A stretch of DNA of 64,000 nt from Apteryx mantelli (lineage: Eukaryota; Chordata; Aves; Apterygiformes; Apterygidae). The position numbers were made by a program, and so were the translations under genes. Within the stretch, counting starts at the first letter, position 1; every line of letters begins with the position of its first letter. The stretch is from contig NC_089994.1 of NCBI RefSeq assembly GCF_036417845.1, positions 12,418,001 through 12,482,000 of the forward strand. The letters are read 5' to 3'. The notes under the pieces were generated by a model, which saw nothing but the letters and a program-made list of their open reading frames with translations, searched no databases and had not been told where the DNA came from. Positions 33,801 to 48,300 of this stretch are shown piece by piece.

Positions 33801-36388
33801 TTTATGAACCATTTTTAGCAGCACTATCAGTTAGGTACTATGCTCTGATAAGCTGTCACTGAGCGTTCTGATTTTTTTGGCAGGGAAGAGGGGTTGCATA
33901 CAGAATCACAAGAAGCACATGAAGTTGGCAAGGAACAAAGTTTCTGATAACATGGAAAGCTAATGCAGAAAACAGATATGCTGATACAACTTGCAACCAA
34001 AATCAGACCAGGGACACAACTAGCATTGCAATCTACTCACAGTCAGTGTTCCGGGTATAACAGGTGAAGCCAGGCGTTTATTGATGGGCTGAAAGGTAGC
34101 AGCAGGGACTCCAGCAACTGTATTCACTATGACATTTCCACTCACTGTAGCTGAAAACAACCCAAGATTAAACATGAGATTTTAAAAAATAAAAATCTGA
34201 ATGTCCTCTCATCTCCAATGCCCAATTATAAAGTCTTCTTACCAGTCTGTATACTTGTCCCAGTAACTGCTGTTTTGATTGTGCCCGCCTATTTAGAAGA
34301 CAATTGAGGTAACCGTTCAGAAAACAATAAAAAAAATGAACATAGCTCTTATGCTTCTGTGCTGTTTAACGCAATGCTCTTTGCCAGAAGTGAGAATTTA
34401 AAAAAAATACAATAAAATGCATAGATACTTCTATTATTGCTCAATCATTTTACTTAATACAATTTATGTATGTGTTAGGGGTGTGCCACACAAACAAGCA
34501 ATTGGAGAGCAGCTGAATGGTAAATTTAATATCATTTGACATCCTCTATAACAAAATAAGGGAGTAATATGTTACTCTGGCACACTGCAGGTAACAGCTC
34601 ACACACAAACATCACTGAGTAGTTGACACGTAGTGACACTTGTGGGTCATAGCCCTTTCTCTCTCTCTTTAATAACTGCTGTACTCTAGACCTTCAACAA
34701 GCAAATTAAGATCACCACTGCCTGCACACATTAGCATGCAAATAGGGTGGGCTCTAAAAATACAAGCCTCAGACCTGGCATCAAATTCATTAAAACAGAT
34801 TCTAGGCTTAAAGAAGCCATGAAAATTTTGCATATCTGCACTAATGCATCCTACAGTGGTTGCATTAGGACCTACAATGGTTGTAACATTCCACTTCCCC
34901 AGCAAAGTTTAATTTACTCAACCTTTGTTTTTAGCTACTTTAGCAAAATCTTTTAGCAAAATTATTTTATGCTGTTAGCCACTAAAACCATACCCAAAAG
35001 TCTCTTTATCCTCCAAGTTCTCTGGATAAACATTTTTTATTTACTGTGTAAATGTATTTGCTCAGACTTCAATTAATGTCTAAACTTAATGGGATATAAA
35101 ACCTTTGCAAAGGACATGGCTTTTTTTCACTCTTGAATGCCAAGGTCTACGGCAATCACGATATGAACACAGTCTTAATAAATGAGCAAAAAAAGATACC
35201 TGGCATATTCAAAACAGAAAAACAGTTTTTGTTTCACTATACCAACCTAAAATTCTCACCTTCCGAGCAAAAAAATCCCATGCAAATATGATACACAAAG
35301 AAGAACTGAAATTACTATATCAGAGGCACCACGCCTTCCCTTTCTTACCAATACTGCTGTGTTGGCCACAGTAGTTACCGCAGTCTGTACTACCGCTTGC
35401 GGCTGCTGAACTACCTGTGCCTGAGCCTGTGGCTGAGGCTGGGCTTGTGCTTGCTGTACGGCTGGTTGCTGAGCTTGCTGCTGGCCAGCTTGTTGCTGCT
35501 GAGGTTGGGGGCCTGTCTGTTGCTGTGCCCTCTGCTGTTCAGCCAAAGCCTAGGAAATCAAAGTGTGAGCTTCACAGTCTTCAAAACAGTGCACAAAACA
35601 ATTAGGATGTATTTTTTTTTTAAAAAAAAAGCTTTCATTCTAAGCATGTATTATATATGTGCATGCAGATAGAGCATACAAATCTGACTTCACTGTAGCT
35701 TTCTAACTCCAAGTTACACGGTCTAACTAATTTCAAACTACAAGCTGCGCACTCGTGGTTTTATGGCTTAGAACATAACACAAGCAAGTGAATTTACCAT
35801 CAACAAGCCAGGAAAAGTATCTTCTGAATAATAAAAGAAAGGAGAATACAAAGCAGGCAAGAATAAAACAAGGGTGGAAGGGTTTTTTTTTGTTTGTTTG
35901 TTTTTTAATGTATTTTTCAAAAAGGTGCTTGTAACTAAAAAATATGAACCTGACATACAGGCCCAGGGAAAGGTCCTGCTTCAAGACTGGATATTCAAAC
36001 CCTACTATGCATGCAACTTGCACCTGCCCGTGACACCTACTGTACCAGCAAACTTCTCCCAGACGTCAGCTTTTCTCATACTTCCTCTACCTCTTGTCTA
36101 GTTGTTTAATTACTGCAGTTATACATATAGCTGACTGTACCTTTTTCTCTTTTGCAATACGTTCTGCTCGGAGGGATGCAACTTGAATCGGAGGAAGTGG
36201 TTTATCATAGTTGATTCCACTACAAACAATGATAAGAAAACAAAGCATGCAATATTTTAGAAATAAAAACTGAAAGTTAAAAAAAAACACTTTTTATTTA
36301 ATCTGTAACTCCTTTAAGACAGAGTGCCCACCTTTCTGCAAGCACAGATGCATGCTTTGGATTCTTCTGGAAAGGATTCATGCCAAGT
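27875..36388 (-). CDS. EP400: EP400 glutamine-rich C-terminal exons
   Basis: Exons 36388-36332, 36219-36141, 35549-35349, 34288-34243, 34150-34041, 33430-33226, 32702-32539, 32171-31965, 31667-31472, 31024-30894, 30210-30043 (or 30049), 29291-29214 and 28147-27875 (stop TGA at 27875-27877). Anchor motifs are [121 protein letters not shown] and [13 protein letters not shown]. The long polyQ tract of mammals, after LLRQ, is only five Q here. Low-complexity Q/A/P sequence dominates, so opposite-strand ORFs are shadows. Confidence 0.94.
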
Positions 36389-39300
36389 CTGAAATTGAGC
36401 AAAACTGTATTACTAGAGACAGAAAAACCTTAAAAACAACATTTAATTTCACATGTTTTAGAAGATTACACTGCAGTTTTGGTGAGGTTTTCATGGTATT
36501 CCCATCAGTACTGGAGCCTGCATACAGATAAACATTTTAAGGAAGACTTAGAGTAAATATTAAATGAATATAGTAAAAGTTACTGTAGGAATATACATAG
36601 AACAGAATGTGCTACTAAACGACATTAACATCAGAATGTTTGCAATTCAGGCAAATGGAAAGTATAGTTTATAAAGTAGATGAAAAAAAAAACCCAATCA
36701 CAAATGAGTGCCTTTTTGCTCTTAATCACACAAAAGAAATTAATGCCATGAGTAAAAGTTAACCCAGATCCATGAAATACAATGGTGTTCCAATGACACA
36801 AGGCCAGGACACAAGGAAAGAGTTCAAGAGCAGAGAAAGAAAACAGTAGTTTGAAACAGAATGTGAAATAACGGCTGGTTGTGAGAGCAATTCAAAACAC
36901 AGTATCTTGAAGATCTGTGGAAACAGGGAGTTTGGATGATCCCAGTTAAACTTACAGAGGTTTGATAGGTGGACTTCTTTTCCCTGCAATCATTTTCATC
37001 ATCTCAAAATGATTAGTATAAAGTTGCGTGTGGGTGGCACCCTCATCTTGAGCATATATCTGATTGGTGCGAAGGGGGCGACTGTTTTTAGTCTAAAAAT
37101 GAAAACAAACCAACTTTTAATTGTGAACACACCCACACTGCATTTTGTCTATGTATAAACACATGGTGCGCTTGTAGATTATTTAAAAACGTACTCCAAC
37201 ATATCTATCACAGACTGGTTTCTGCCTCGTGTCACTGATAACTTACTGTTACACAAAACTCTATGGGAAATATATAAAAAAAAGCAAAATAAGGAGCAGT
37301 TCTCACGGTCACACTGGCATCAGCACTTGGGGACATACAAAATGGCAAACTCTAATTTGAAAAAGAATCTTTGCTTTAGTTTAGATTTTGCAAGCTTAAT
37401 TCAATACCCAAACCAAGAGCCCATTAGTTTATAGTTATTCATAGCGCACATGTAGTATAATAAAACCATCACTGCACTGCTCTCCTAACAAAGCTATGTT
37501 AACATCCAGCACACCATGCCATTCTAATATTTGGCTTCTCCTAAGCAGCAACTGCCAGTCAGGGACAAACCTGCTTATTAGTCAGAGAATGGGACTATGG
37601 TCAGAAGTTCTAGACTCTACACCCAGTTCTATCACTAAATTGCTGTATAGTTTGGAAGAAGTTGTTTATAATCACTGAATTTATTTTTGTTTCTGTAGCA
37701 TATTATCCCCATTTACAAAGAGGTGCTTCAAGCATTAAATTCATTATATATTTATAATCCACTTAGATCCTATCATGGAATACATTCTTACAGATCTTAA
37801 GTATCATCATAATAATCAGGGTAAGTTACATGGTGGTTGTTAGATGGAAAAATACCCACTACAGTTTAAGTGAAATCACAAACTTCTTGTATGATTTAAA
37901 ATTTATCTATCAAATCCAAAAGCTGAAGTCTGGTGTCAATCCACTGTATCAACAAAGAAAGGAAAAATAAATTTGGAATTTTAATTGATGCTTCAGAACT
38001 CAAGTAACACTCAACATGGATCTCATATGAATTATCTGCCCACCTCCATTGCTGCTAAATACCACAGTGTCTAGATTTGATTTTGAAAGAATACCAATGC
38101 ACACCTTATAAATACTTTTTGTCTTCTTTTTAGGATTAGCTTCGTACATTAGCTGTAAAATAAGAAGGAAAGTTAGATGATCTTTTGTGGAAGATTTTGT
38201 TCAGGTGCTTTTTCTTTTCAAAGAAATCACATAAAATAAGTGGAAATCCTGATGAGGATAATTTTATAAACTTTTAAAAGTTATTTATTTACACTGTTGA
38301 AACATTTAACAAAAACAAGTGTTTACAGAGATAAGGAAAAAACTCTACAAACTTAAGGTATAAAAGACGCATCATTTCTATGTAAACTCACCTTTCCTTC
38401 TTCCCTTGGAATAATGACATTTTCGTATCTGTTTCGGCATTGTTTTGGTGAGCGATAGACTCTGCTGCACGAGTTAACAACATCACTAACAAGGTCCCAA
38501 TTGGGAGTGTGTGCTGGTGATACAACGGCAAGATTTAAAGGAAGCTCCAGTAGCTGCTTCACTGCCTAGAAGAGATAAAGGTACAAAAACTTCAGATGAC
38601 AAACCATTCCAATCTTCCAAACCTACCCTTATCTGCATGCATCCATACACCATTACTACAACGACACAAATAGCTTGCAGCTCAGGCCGTGGGTTCACCT
38701 ATGTTCACAAAGAATAAGTAAGCGTAAAATGCTGTTATGCAGACTAATGTGCAACAAAACACTTGGGGATCGGTATAAGAGGGGCATAGAGCTGCCATTC
38801 AAGTGTTGCCCAAACATGGGCAGAACTTTAGTTGCATTACCCAATGTCCAAACACCACAACTAATGTAGGACATAACAGGAAGTGGTCCCTAGAACAAAA
38901 CTAGGACATATTCGTGCATTACGTAGTTTAAGTTTTAATTTATCCTTAAAGGAACACAAGTGATACACAATCTGCTTCAAATTATGTTAGCAAAATGGCA
39001 AACTAGCCATCAGAAATTAGAAATGACCTTGAAGAGACAATGTGCAGAAAGAGCCATTTCTGAAATTAGAAGCTAAAATACAATACATTAAAAAAGCAGA
39101 AAGCGCAGGTATCGTCTAACCTGCAGAAGTGCCCAGTCTTCACTGATCAACCACTCAGGATTATCCTGTCCAGCCTCAGCAGCTGGTTTGACAAGAGTCG
39201 GCAAAGGCTTTGCAAACTGTGTCTGTTGTTTCAACAAGATGTTTTTCTTCTGCTCTTTGCCCTCTCGTCTCATTTTCAACATTCCTGGAGTTGCTCGGTC

Positions 39301-42300
39301 AAAAAGTGAACGAGGAGGAATAACTGTTTCTCCATGACGTTGCTTCTTCTTCCTACCTGCAGCTACGATTAAAAAAAAGACATTCTTAGCAAATGGTTAC
39401 TACCTTTCTTTGATTTTCTGCTATTTGTAACAGCAAACTACTCTTTAAACTATCTAAAAATGTATAGAGTATTCTGCACTGCTTCTTAAAAGCACACTGT
39501 CCGTAACAAAACATAACAGCCAGAGCCTTTGTAAAGCAATACCAAACCTGTCCTAATTCACACAGCAGAACATTTGTTTTTTAAAACTGTCCTTTTTGAA
39601 GCAAAAATACCCACATGTCTAAATAGCAAGACTCACTATAAGAACTGGGGTTTCCTGTGATTATATTGCTTTAAGACCACCATGAGACAAGAATTTTTAT
39701 CTCTTCAAATCTGCCCCATTTGATTTTCTCAAGGCCAGACATACAGTCACAAGGAAAAAATCATGATTTCTTACCAATAGACCTCATAACAGTTTTGAAC
39801 AAATATTTACCAGATGGATCTGTTTTGTGTCGTTTACGTTCCTTCCGGACATACACTGGTGGCAACTTTGATTCTGGAATTGGGGTGGTATCATACATCA
39901 GGCACATAACAGAATCAATATAGATATCGTTGTCATCTTGAGGTGGAGTGGGGGGAGTCCAAAGCTATACAGAACGTAATTTGTAGTTAGTGCAATGTAT
40001 TAGCTAATCATTGATCTTTATTTCTCAAAAAATAAAAAGCCTATTTTGACCGCCTGGTGTTTCTTTTACGTACTGGCATTATTTCAGTTTGTCCATCTGG
40101 ACCTTCGTAGACATATTCCTACAAAACAAAAAGAGAATACAATTCAAATGATCTGACTGAACCCTGAAGGAAAAGGTATTCTCAGAATAACCAAGAAGAA
40201 ATACAAAAATGATCAGGAGTTACTTTGTTGTATGCATCCTCCCGAGTGTAGGTGAGAAGTTCTTCTTCATCCTCCCAAAGCATTTTTTGCTCCTTTTCCT
40301 TTAACACCTTCATATGCTGAACTTCCCATGCTTTCTTTGCAGCTTTCAGTTCCACCTAGGTGAAAGCCAGGCTCATTATAAACTTTATGCAGTAATAGAC
40401 ACTGGATTAAAAGTTGTCGATTTGTATTTTCATGGACAAATTCCTTAAACTTTGATATTTTCAGGCACAGAAAACTTAAAGCAATTTCTTAACAGATGCC
40501 TTTCATAATCACTTAATAAGAGATTTTTTTCCATCACTGTGAGGATCTTTAAACCTTCAAAATAATACAAACTCAGAATTTGAGTTAAACAACAAAGACA
40601 ACCAGAACATAACTCCACAAATGGATACCTGTGCTTAACTTTACTCAAACGAGCAGCCTCACTGAAATTAATGAAAATTTTCCCTGCTATCAACAACAAC
40701 AGACAGTTGCTGAGCTGTGCTGAAGAATGTTATTCCTATTTTACAAATAAGAATTAAGAACTCGCACCTCCTTAAAACAAGAGAATCACAAGAAGACAAG
40801 TTCCCTGTAAGGCATTCTGGTGCTCCATAAGTATACTAAGCAAGGTAAGTACACCCAGAAGTGCCTACAACAAACCCAATGTCTTTGGAGGAACTTCCAC
40901 TTCACATTGAAAATATAACTCTGCTAGTACGTACTGTGATAGAACAACATGGAATAGAGAGATTTGTTGTTTTACCTCATTCAACCTTGGCTCATTCTCA
41001 TCAACAGAAACGTGGAAGAGCTCTAAATAATTCAAAGCATACTTCTCAATTGGAGTAAGCTGAGAGAACACATTAAGGAAAAACAAGTTAGTATTGCAGA
41101 AAAAAAGAAAGAAAGATTAACTGAAGGAGAGTGCTTTAAAGCTCTCCTTGAAACTAATCTTCCTTTCTACTGGCTTAACAACTTAAGTCAGTAGGAGATT
41201 TCCCATCATTTTATTGAGGGCAGTATCAAATCCATAGAAAATAAAGCTTCTTTAAGGCAAGACTGCAAAGAAATTGAGATATTTGAACTAAACATTACTT
41301 TTTAGCCAAATATTCACGGAAAGGCATGGTACCTGATCCACAACAGCAACTAATTCCTGCAACTGTGAGGGCTCTTCAATGTATTTTGTCTCGCAGAGCT
41401 CTGAGATTAAAGGTTCAATGCTTGACTCGGGTCCTATTTCTTGTACCTGATCATTTGACTCTTCATCCTCTTGTTCAATACTGTTGAGGGCCTTTCAAAA
41501 ACACGTATTTTAAAAATAATGAAAGCTTCAAAAAATGTGGAAAGAAACCCAAAGAGAAGTTCACTAAAGTCCAACACAAATGTCTGCAATAAATCTCTGC
41601 TGAGGCAGGAGAAACAGTCCCCAAGAAAGTATACTATTCAACAGTGTGCTTTTGTAATTTTTTGGTAAGAAAAATGAAAAAAAACCCATCAAACTAACAG
41701 AAAACATTGATAAAATTTACCCAAATAAAAAAGATAAGGCAGCTGTTTAATGAAAACGTCACACTGCTGTATCTTCTCCCCTCCTCACTAACATATGTGT
41801 TAATTAATTACCTCTATGAATGGTCTTGCAACTTTAGGTGAAATGTTTTCTGCTGGAGATGGCTCTTGAGGAAGTACTACAAATTCTTCTGCTTTCACTC
41901 TAAATCCAGAATCCTCCATGGGAGAATGAACCTCAAACAACTCCTGAATTGTTTGCTTGGTAATTAGAAGAAGAAAAGAGAAGTATGTTCAGTTTTCAGG
42001 ACAATTCTGTTTTTTGGGTTTATTTATTTATTTTACTTGAATTAACTTAGGTTCATGTGAACTTACAAACTATATACTGATTAAAGAAAAAATAAACCTC
42101 TATCTATTATATCTGGAAAATTGTCCATTGTCTGTTCTGTAATTTTCTCTTGTAGGACTATATAGAATAGAATATAGAATAAAGTGCTAACAGATAATTT
42201 ACAATGAAGTCAGATATACATGCTTTACTCTCTGGCACTGCCATACCAGCAGTGGCAGAAGAGGATGGACTAGCTTCATCAGTGCAGTCACAGTCATCTG

Positions 42301-45300
42301 CACCTTTAGACCAGCAATGGAGAGCCTAGGTCACCAAATTTTGTATCTCACATTTTTAAAGTTGTTGAAACTTTTATGCTTGCAAGCTCTGCAGAATTCT
42401 GTAGCCAGACAGAAGTCAGAATACATTAAGTCACAAGGGTGATGCCTATGCATCACTGTGCAAGCAACAGAGCATTAGCAGATAGCGCCACATTTTCTCA
42501 AATACTATCTAACACCTAAATTAAAGCAATCATGAAATCTAACATGCTTATCTATCAAATCCTAGTCCAAACACATTTCTAGTAAACTCTTATCAAACAC
42601 TCCAACACAGGTGTTTGAACATATTTTGAGTATTAACTTACCTGTGTTAAAAAGGCCATTGAATAGTCATTTCCCTGAGCAGCTACTTCTCTGATCAAAT
42701 CCTTTGTGCTATTTTTCAAAAGCTTCTCTTCTACAGAATTACCACTGACAAGCCTAAAAAAAAATTAGAAAACCTGATAAGCCATTTTCAAAATAGCTTT
42801 CAGAAACCAAAAGAGAAATTGCCCTCAGAGAATAATATTGAATTTGTAAATGTGGTGGTTTGTGGGTTTGGGGGTTTGTTAGGGTTTTTTTTTTTTAATT
42901 CTAGTACAGGCAGAAAAAACCGCCACATACTACCACCTCCATTTTAAAGAACTAACCTTACATTAAAGTACGTTAAGGAAAAGTCATTGATCTACAAGCG
43001 TTACCTGTATATATGGATGTCTTTACATCTCCCAATTCTGTCACACCACTCCTGAGCCTTTGCATCCATCACTGGGTTTAGATCGTTGTCATAGAACACA
43101 ACAGTGTCTGCCTCAACAAGGTTGACTCCAGTGGAACGACTGTGAGAGGAAAGGATGGCACAGAAAATGCGCTTGTCTCTGTTGAAACTTTTCATCAGCT
43201 CCTACACAAAGGCAATAAAAGCAGGCAGTAAATAAAACCATACACCAAAATAAATTCATCATAGCCTAATAAAAAGAAGACAAATAAAAAAATCAGTGTT
43301 TCAAAATGAGTAAGAAACAAGGCATATTTCCTTACCCATGCTATAGTGTAGAGAGCACTTACTGCTGTATGTGGACAACTGTTAGTGCAAACTTACCTGC
43401 CGTTGTTCATGGTTAGCATATTCGTCAATCCTCACAAACGTGAGGAAATGGAAATTCAGGAACAACTCCAGTATGTCCAACATCAAAATCATCTGTGACA
43501 AAATCAGCACACGGCGCCCTTCAGATTTCAACTTTTGAAGCAAGATAGCAAGAGCTTCTAATTTTCCTGTATTTTAAACAAGAAAAACAATAATGGTTAC
43601 CTGCTGCGGGACAGCAAATGACCAAAATATTACCACCAAATGTCCTCCTTTACCTGAGTCATACTGCACCAGCCGGAGGTCAGGGAACTGTAACAAGTGT
43701 GGAGTTGTAATCTGTTGCAACTGATGCAAGTGTGGAGCTGCCTTCTGCTTAAGATTGTGCTTAAGGACTTTCAACCTGTGACTGTACGAAGGGGGAGGAT
43801 TTGCTACATACAAACACGGGGGAGCAGCAACTGCAGCTGGCAATACAAAGAGAGCCCTGTGAAAAGCATAAAAGCAAACACCAGGTTAGGAAACAACATA
43901 CAAAATGATCTCTGTGGCAATAATCTTCAGCATGTCAACATGGTAACTTCACTCTGCTGTCTAAACACCCTAGATACCCTTTGTTAACGTTACAGGTTGC
44001 TGAATATCTTCAAAGCATTGGTGTTTTCTCTCTCTTTTTTTCCTACCAGCTTTGATGATAGCTTCTGTTAAGCTGTTTGCATTGTGACCACTGTATTCAG
44101 TGATGGAGCTCAAACACAAAAACAACAATCATACCAGACTTACTAAAAACTATTCAAAAAAAGTTCTTCTACTTGCATTGTATGTTCCCAAGGTACTGCA
44201 GTGATTTGCTCTGCACACAATCCATTAAATGCCAGCTTTAGCTACACTAGCTTCTGCCTAAGTCTCTGTTCCTTAATTCTTGCTGGCTGGATCCAAGCCT
44301 TCAGAGGTACCTAGTCAAAAGTAAATTCAAAGCCTGGGCATGCAAGCTGAAGCATGATCAGCTGAATTTGGACCTGAATTAGAAATAAGGCACTGAATAT
44401 TGCTATCACAAATACCTTAAAATTAAAAAAAATCTTTATTTTAATGTTCATATTACACATCATTTATTGTTAAATAAATCAATCTAAAGCCTTGTTCCTG
44501 TTCATTGGCTTGTTTGGTTTTGAGCTGTTTTGAAAAGAGCTATTTAGGAAGTAACTAAATGTGGTAAAGGCCTATGAGGCAGTCACACATTACCTGTTAA
44601 CAACATCCTTTAAAGATTCTTGTTGCTGAACCAAAGTCAGGATCAGTTCTTGCAACGGATCACTTGGGCCTCTGGAGGCACTTGAAGAAAGGCAACAGTT
44701 CACAAAGCCAGCCCACCTCCAACTGTTATCTTCACAGGAACACAGCTGAGGGAGCTTCCTTTCACCAGTCAAAGAACAAACACTCAACAAGTCTCTGCCA
44801 TACACCGGGGCTTTCGAACAACGGCGTTCATTGCCAGAAAATATTCTGTCCAGACGCTCCTTCAGAAGCCGGTTCTTTTCTTCATATGTTTCCTTTGCCA
44901 AAAAAAAAATATTTGCTGCTTATAACACTTAGGAGTTTGAATTTCTTTAGAATGAAGCTATCAGGATGAGAGTCACGTGTGTTTTATATCACCACCATCC
45001 ATGCTAGATCATAACGACTATTTGGATCCAAACACAAGATAAATTTTGTATAAAATTTGAGGATTACATTTAAATCCAATGCATATTAAATAAAAGGTCA
45101 ATTTCATTTAAATTTAACATCTTATCAGTTTTAATAAAGTACATTTTCATAGTTTTGCAAAAACAAAATTCATCATTTATATTTGGGGCATTTCAAATAA
45201 TGCATTAATATTGATAAGGTGCAGTTTCTTGTACAATTTAATATATATTTGATGTTTCCCAACATTTATGGGCTTATCAAGTAACTTTTTTAAAAAAGTC

Positions 45301-48300
45301 ATTAAGATTAGAAATCTATAACATTTCCCCAATTGCCTTTGTGTTAGAAACATATGGAAAATTTGATGATTCCCTTATTCATGCATTACTACATAATTAT
45401 GATATAGCCCAGTTATAAAATTCTGTCTCCCATCACAGCACAAGCAGTCTGTTGGCTGCTGTGGAGTTTATAAACCAAAATTTAAATTCAGTATGGATTA
45501 TAAATGAAAACGCATCAGACTTGTCAACCTGAAACACTTGACAAAATTTAGTTCTACCTATACTATAATCATCAAAGCTACTAATTAATTCCAACTTTGT
45601 GAGCTATAGCTTCCAACTATCATATGGACATAGTATCAACCCTGAAAAGTTGTGTTTACCCAGGAAAAGTAAGTGAAGTACCTGTGATTGTCCATGTGTA
45701 GAGACCGGTTTTAATGCTGCTCCCATGTCACCAGCTGACAAATTAGTAACTGCAGTTCTACCTGGAATACAAACTGAGGATAAACCTAGTGTTTATATAT
45801 TTTTTTGAAGATAGTTTTCATTATTGTTTTTAATAAGTAGACATTTCATAGCTACACTAAGTCATCAGTGCAGACAAGCTCTCAGTCTAAACGGCCTTTA
45901 GGTATTGCAAATTTGTACTTATCTATATGTCAAGCATCTGACAGATACTAACACCAACTTTCACAAAGATCCAAGAAAGATCAAAACATAAAAACAATGG
46001 AATTTTACTTTTCTTTTCACAAAGATCTGTTGCATCCACAATTTAGTCAGAATGGCATGTATAATACAATAGATACTAACATTTAAAAATAATACGCTAA
46101 ACCAGAAATAGGTTGTTCTAACTTTTCTTAATTAAATCATATTAATAAGATCTTTCAGGGAAAATACTGATTCAGTACACCTAAAAAAAAAAAAATCAAG
46201 AAACTATATAATATGACAGAATCTCAAAGGAGCATTTTTGTAAATTAATTGCTAGCAAATGTTTTCCCCGACAGCTAACTGAATAAGAATATTATGAGAA
46301 CATTACACACAAGTAAACTATTCTAAACTGCAGTAACACCCTTCATGTAGTGGCTGACAACAGACACTGTGTAGCGGTTACTTTCCTGATAAAATATAGA
46401 GGTTTCTATCTCAGCCAGACGCATTGCTCATCAGCACTGGTTATTTGTTATAGAAAAGCAGCACAACCTTCTACTACTCAGCGTGAAACTGTATTTAGTA
46501 GTGAATCAATATACTGACAAAGAATTGCATTCAAGTTAACTAGCAGGCACTAAATTTTATATTAAGAATAACAGACTCCGAGAAGCAAGCAGAGGTTAGA
46601 GCTTTGCCTTTCCAAATTTTTATTACAGACAAACAAGCTAATATCAGTATCCGGCATAAATCTGATTTTACTACATAGCTACATGTGAGCTCAGCAATTA
46701 TGGTTTCCAATCACCCATAGAAATGGAATTTATTTGGCATTTAAGCAAAATTCAGGAAGTATTTTCAATACGCTTTACATCTTCCTTCAAAGATGAATGG
46801 CAATTTTTTTTTTCATTTTACACTTGAAAACAGCATTTTTGCTACTATTACTTTTTAATGAAGCACTCTTTTTACCATTGTAAAAGTAATAAGATGCGTG
46901 GGTTTGTTTTTGTAGAAGTCTTACATCCTGAATTATCAATTTTTGTTGTAAATTGTAGCCATATTAGGAGTACCTGTAATGTTACTGGAGGATGAAGCAT
47001 TGAGCCACAGATCTTCCAAACTATGACAGAAATTATTTACCATCCCACAGCTGGGAGACTGTTGAAGTTTTCTCTCCCTTCTTATGATGTGATGTTTACT
47101 CTTCAGAAAGTCAAATATGAACTTCAAGGGCACATTTAATACATCAAAAAGAAGCAGTAACAGGCTGTTTTGAGGGACTGGTTGGTATCCAGAGACAATT
47201 GCAGCAGATGGCTGTTTCCAGCGAACAAAATCCTGGCATTGCATTTGTCATCATTTAGCAATCTGCTGTTTTGCTATAAATGCATCCTAGATAGCAATAT
47301 CTCTATTGTTTTTTGATCAGCATCTTGGTTGTGTTTTTAAGCAAGGAACTGAACACATTTGCAGCAAGGCACCAACCAGCTCAAGCACTATTTACAGAGG
47401 GAAAGGGAAAACAGTAACTTGACTAGATAGAGAAGCAAAGAAAATTAGATAATAGCAAAATCAATATGGAAAAACAGAAAAAATTGCTGGACATTCCTTG
47501 TCAGTATAAAAAATAATCACCTAGATCTTTCTTTGAAAGAAGTAACAAAATATTTCAAACTCACTTCTTCCCATAAAAATCTGACCTAAGACAGAACTAG
47601 TAAAGAGAAATTCTGAATAATTAATAAGGCTTCAAGTTCTCCCAGGTTTGGGCTAAAAATTTATCCAAAACTCCAGTACAGATTACTCGCAAATCACTAG
47701 TCAGAAGGAATGAGATTTCTCTCATAGTATACCTGCTTGTGAACTCAGCCTTCAGAATTGCTATCTGTAACAATTTGGAATATACATCAATGTGATTTTA
47801 GTAGTTAAACATGTATTTAGAGACATTTCTTCAGGCTAGAAAACCTACCTTGCTGTGTCACTGATGTGGAAGTTGGCACACCTGCTTGATGCTGGTTTCC
47901 TAAAGCATTCAGAGCATTCTGAACAGTTCCAGCCTGGGAGACTGTCTGCATGACAACTGGACCCTGAGGTCTCAAATATTGCTGACCTGGTGCTGAAACA
48001 ATTTGAAGAACACTTCCTGCAATGGAGGAGTTAAAAAAAGAAATTAGACTGAATAGAGTGGAAAAGAATCAATAGCGTTCTCTAGCAAAAGACACTACTG
48101 GAACAATCAAGCTTATTGTATATCTGATCCAAAGCAACTAAACACAGATTACCACTCATACAAGGCAAAAGGCGACAAGGAACCTAGGCAGCTGTTCTCT
48201 CTACAAAGTATTACCAATAGGTCATTACTTCTCCAAACTATGTTAAATTTTCTTAGATGAGTCCATTATACCAATCTGATTTAAAGTTTCCTAATCTCTG

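Noticed and set aside
35397-35672. Plus-strand leucine-rich ORFs opposite EP400 exons (also near 28000 and 50300)
   Set aside because: They are antisense shadows of CAG/CAA-rich glutamine coding sequence.
40720-40800. Possible third MIR-like fragment (TTATTCCTATTTTACAAATA)
   Set aside because: Too short and degenerate to separate from chance.
42420-42460. Hairpin GTGATGC-ctat-GCATCAC considered as an H/ACA snoRNA arm
   Set aside because: No H box or ACA tail at the right distance could be found.
46936-47244. 102-codon minus-strand ORF inside the EP400 insertion introns
   Set aside because: The neighbouring exons at 47849 and 45761 already join in frame, and the translation matches nothing known in EP400. 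It is treated as chance.
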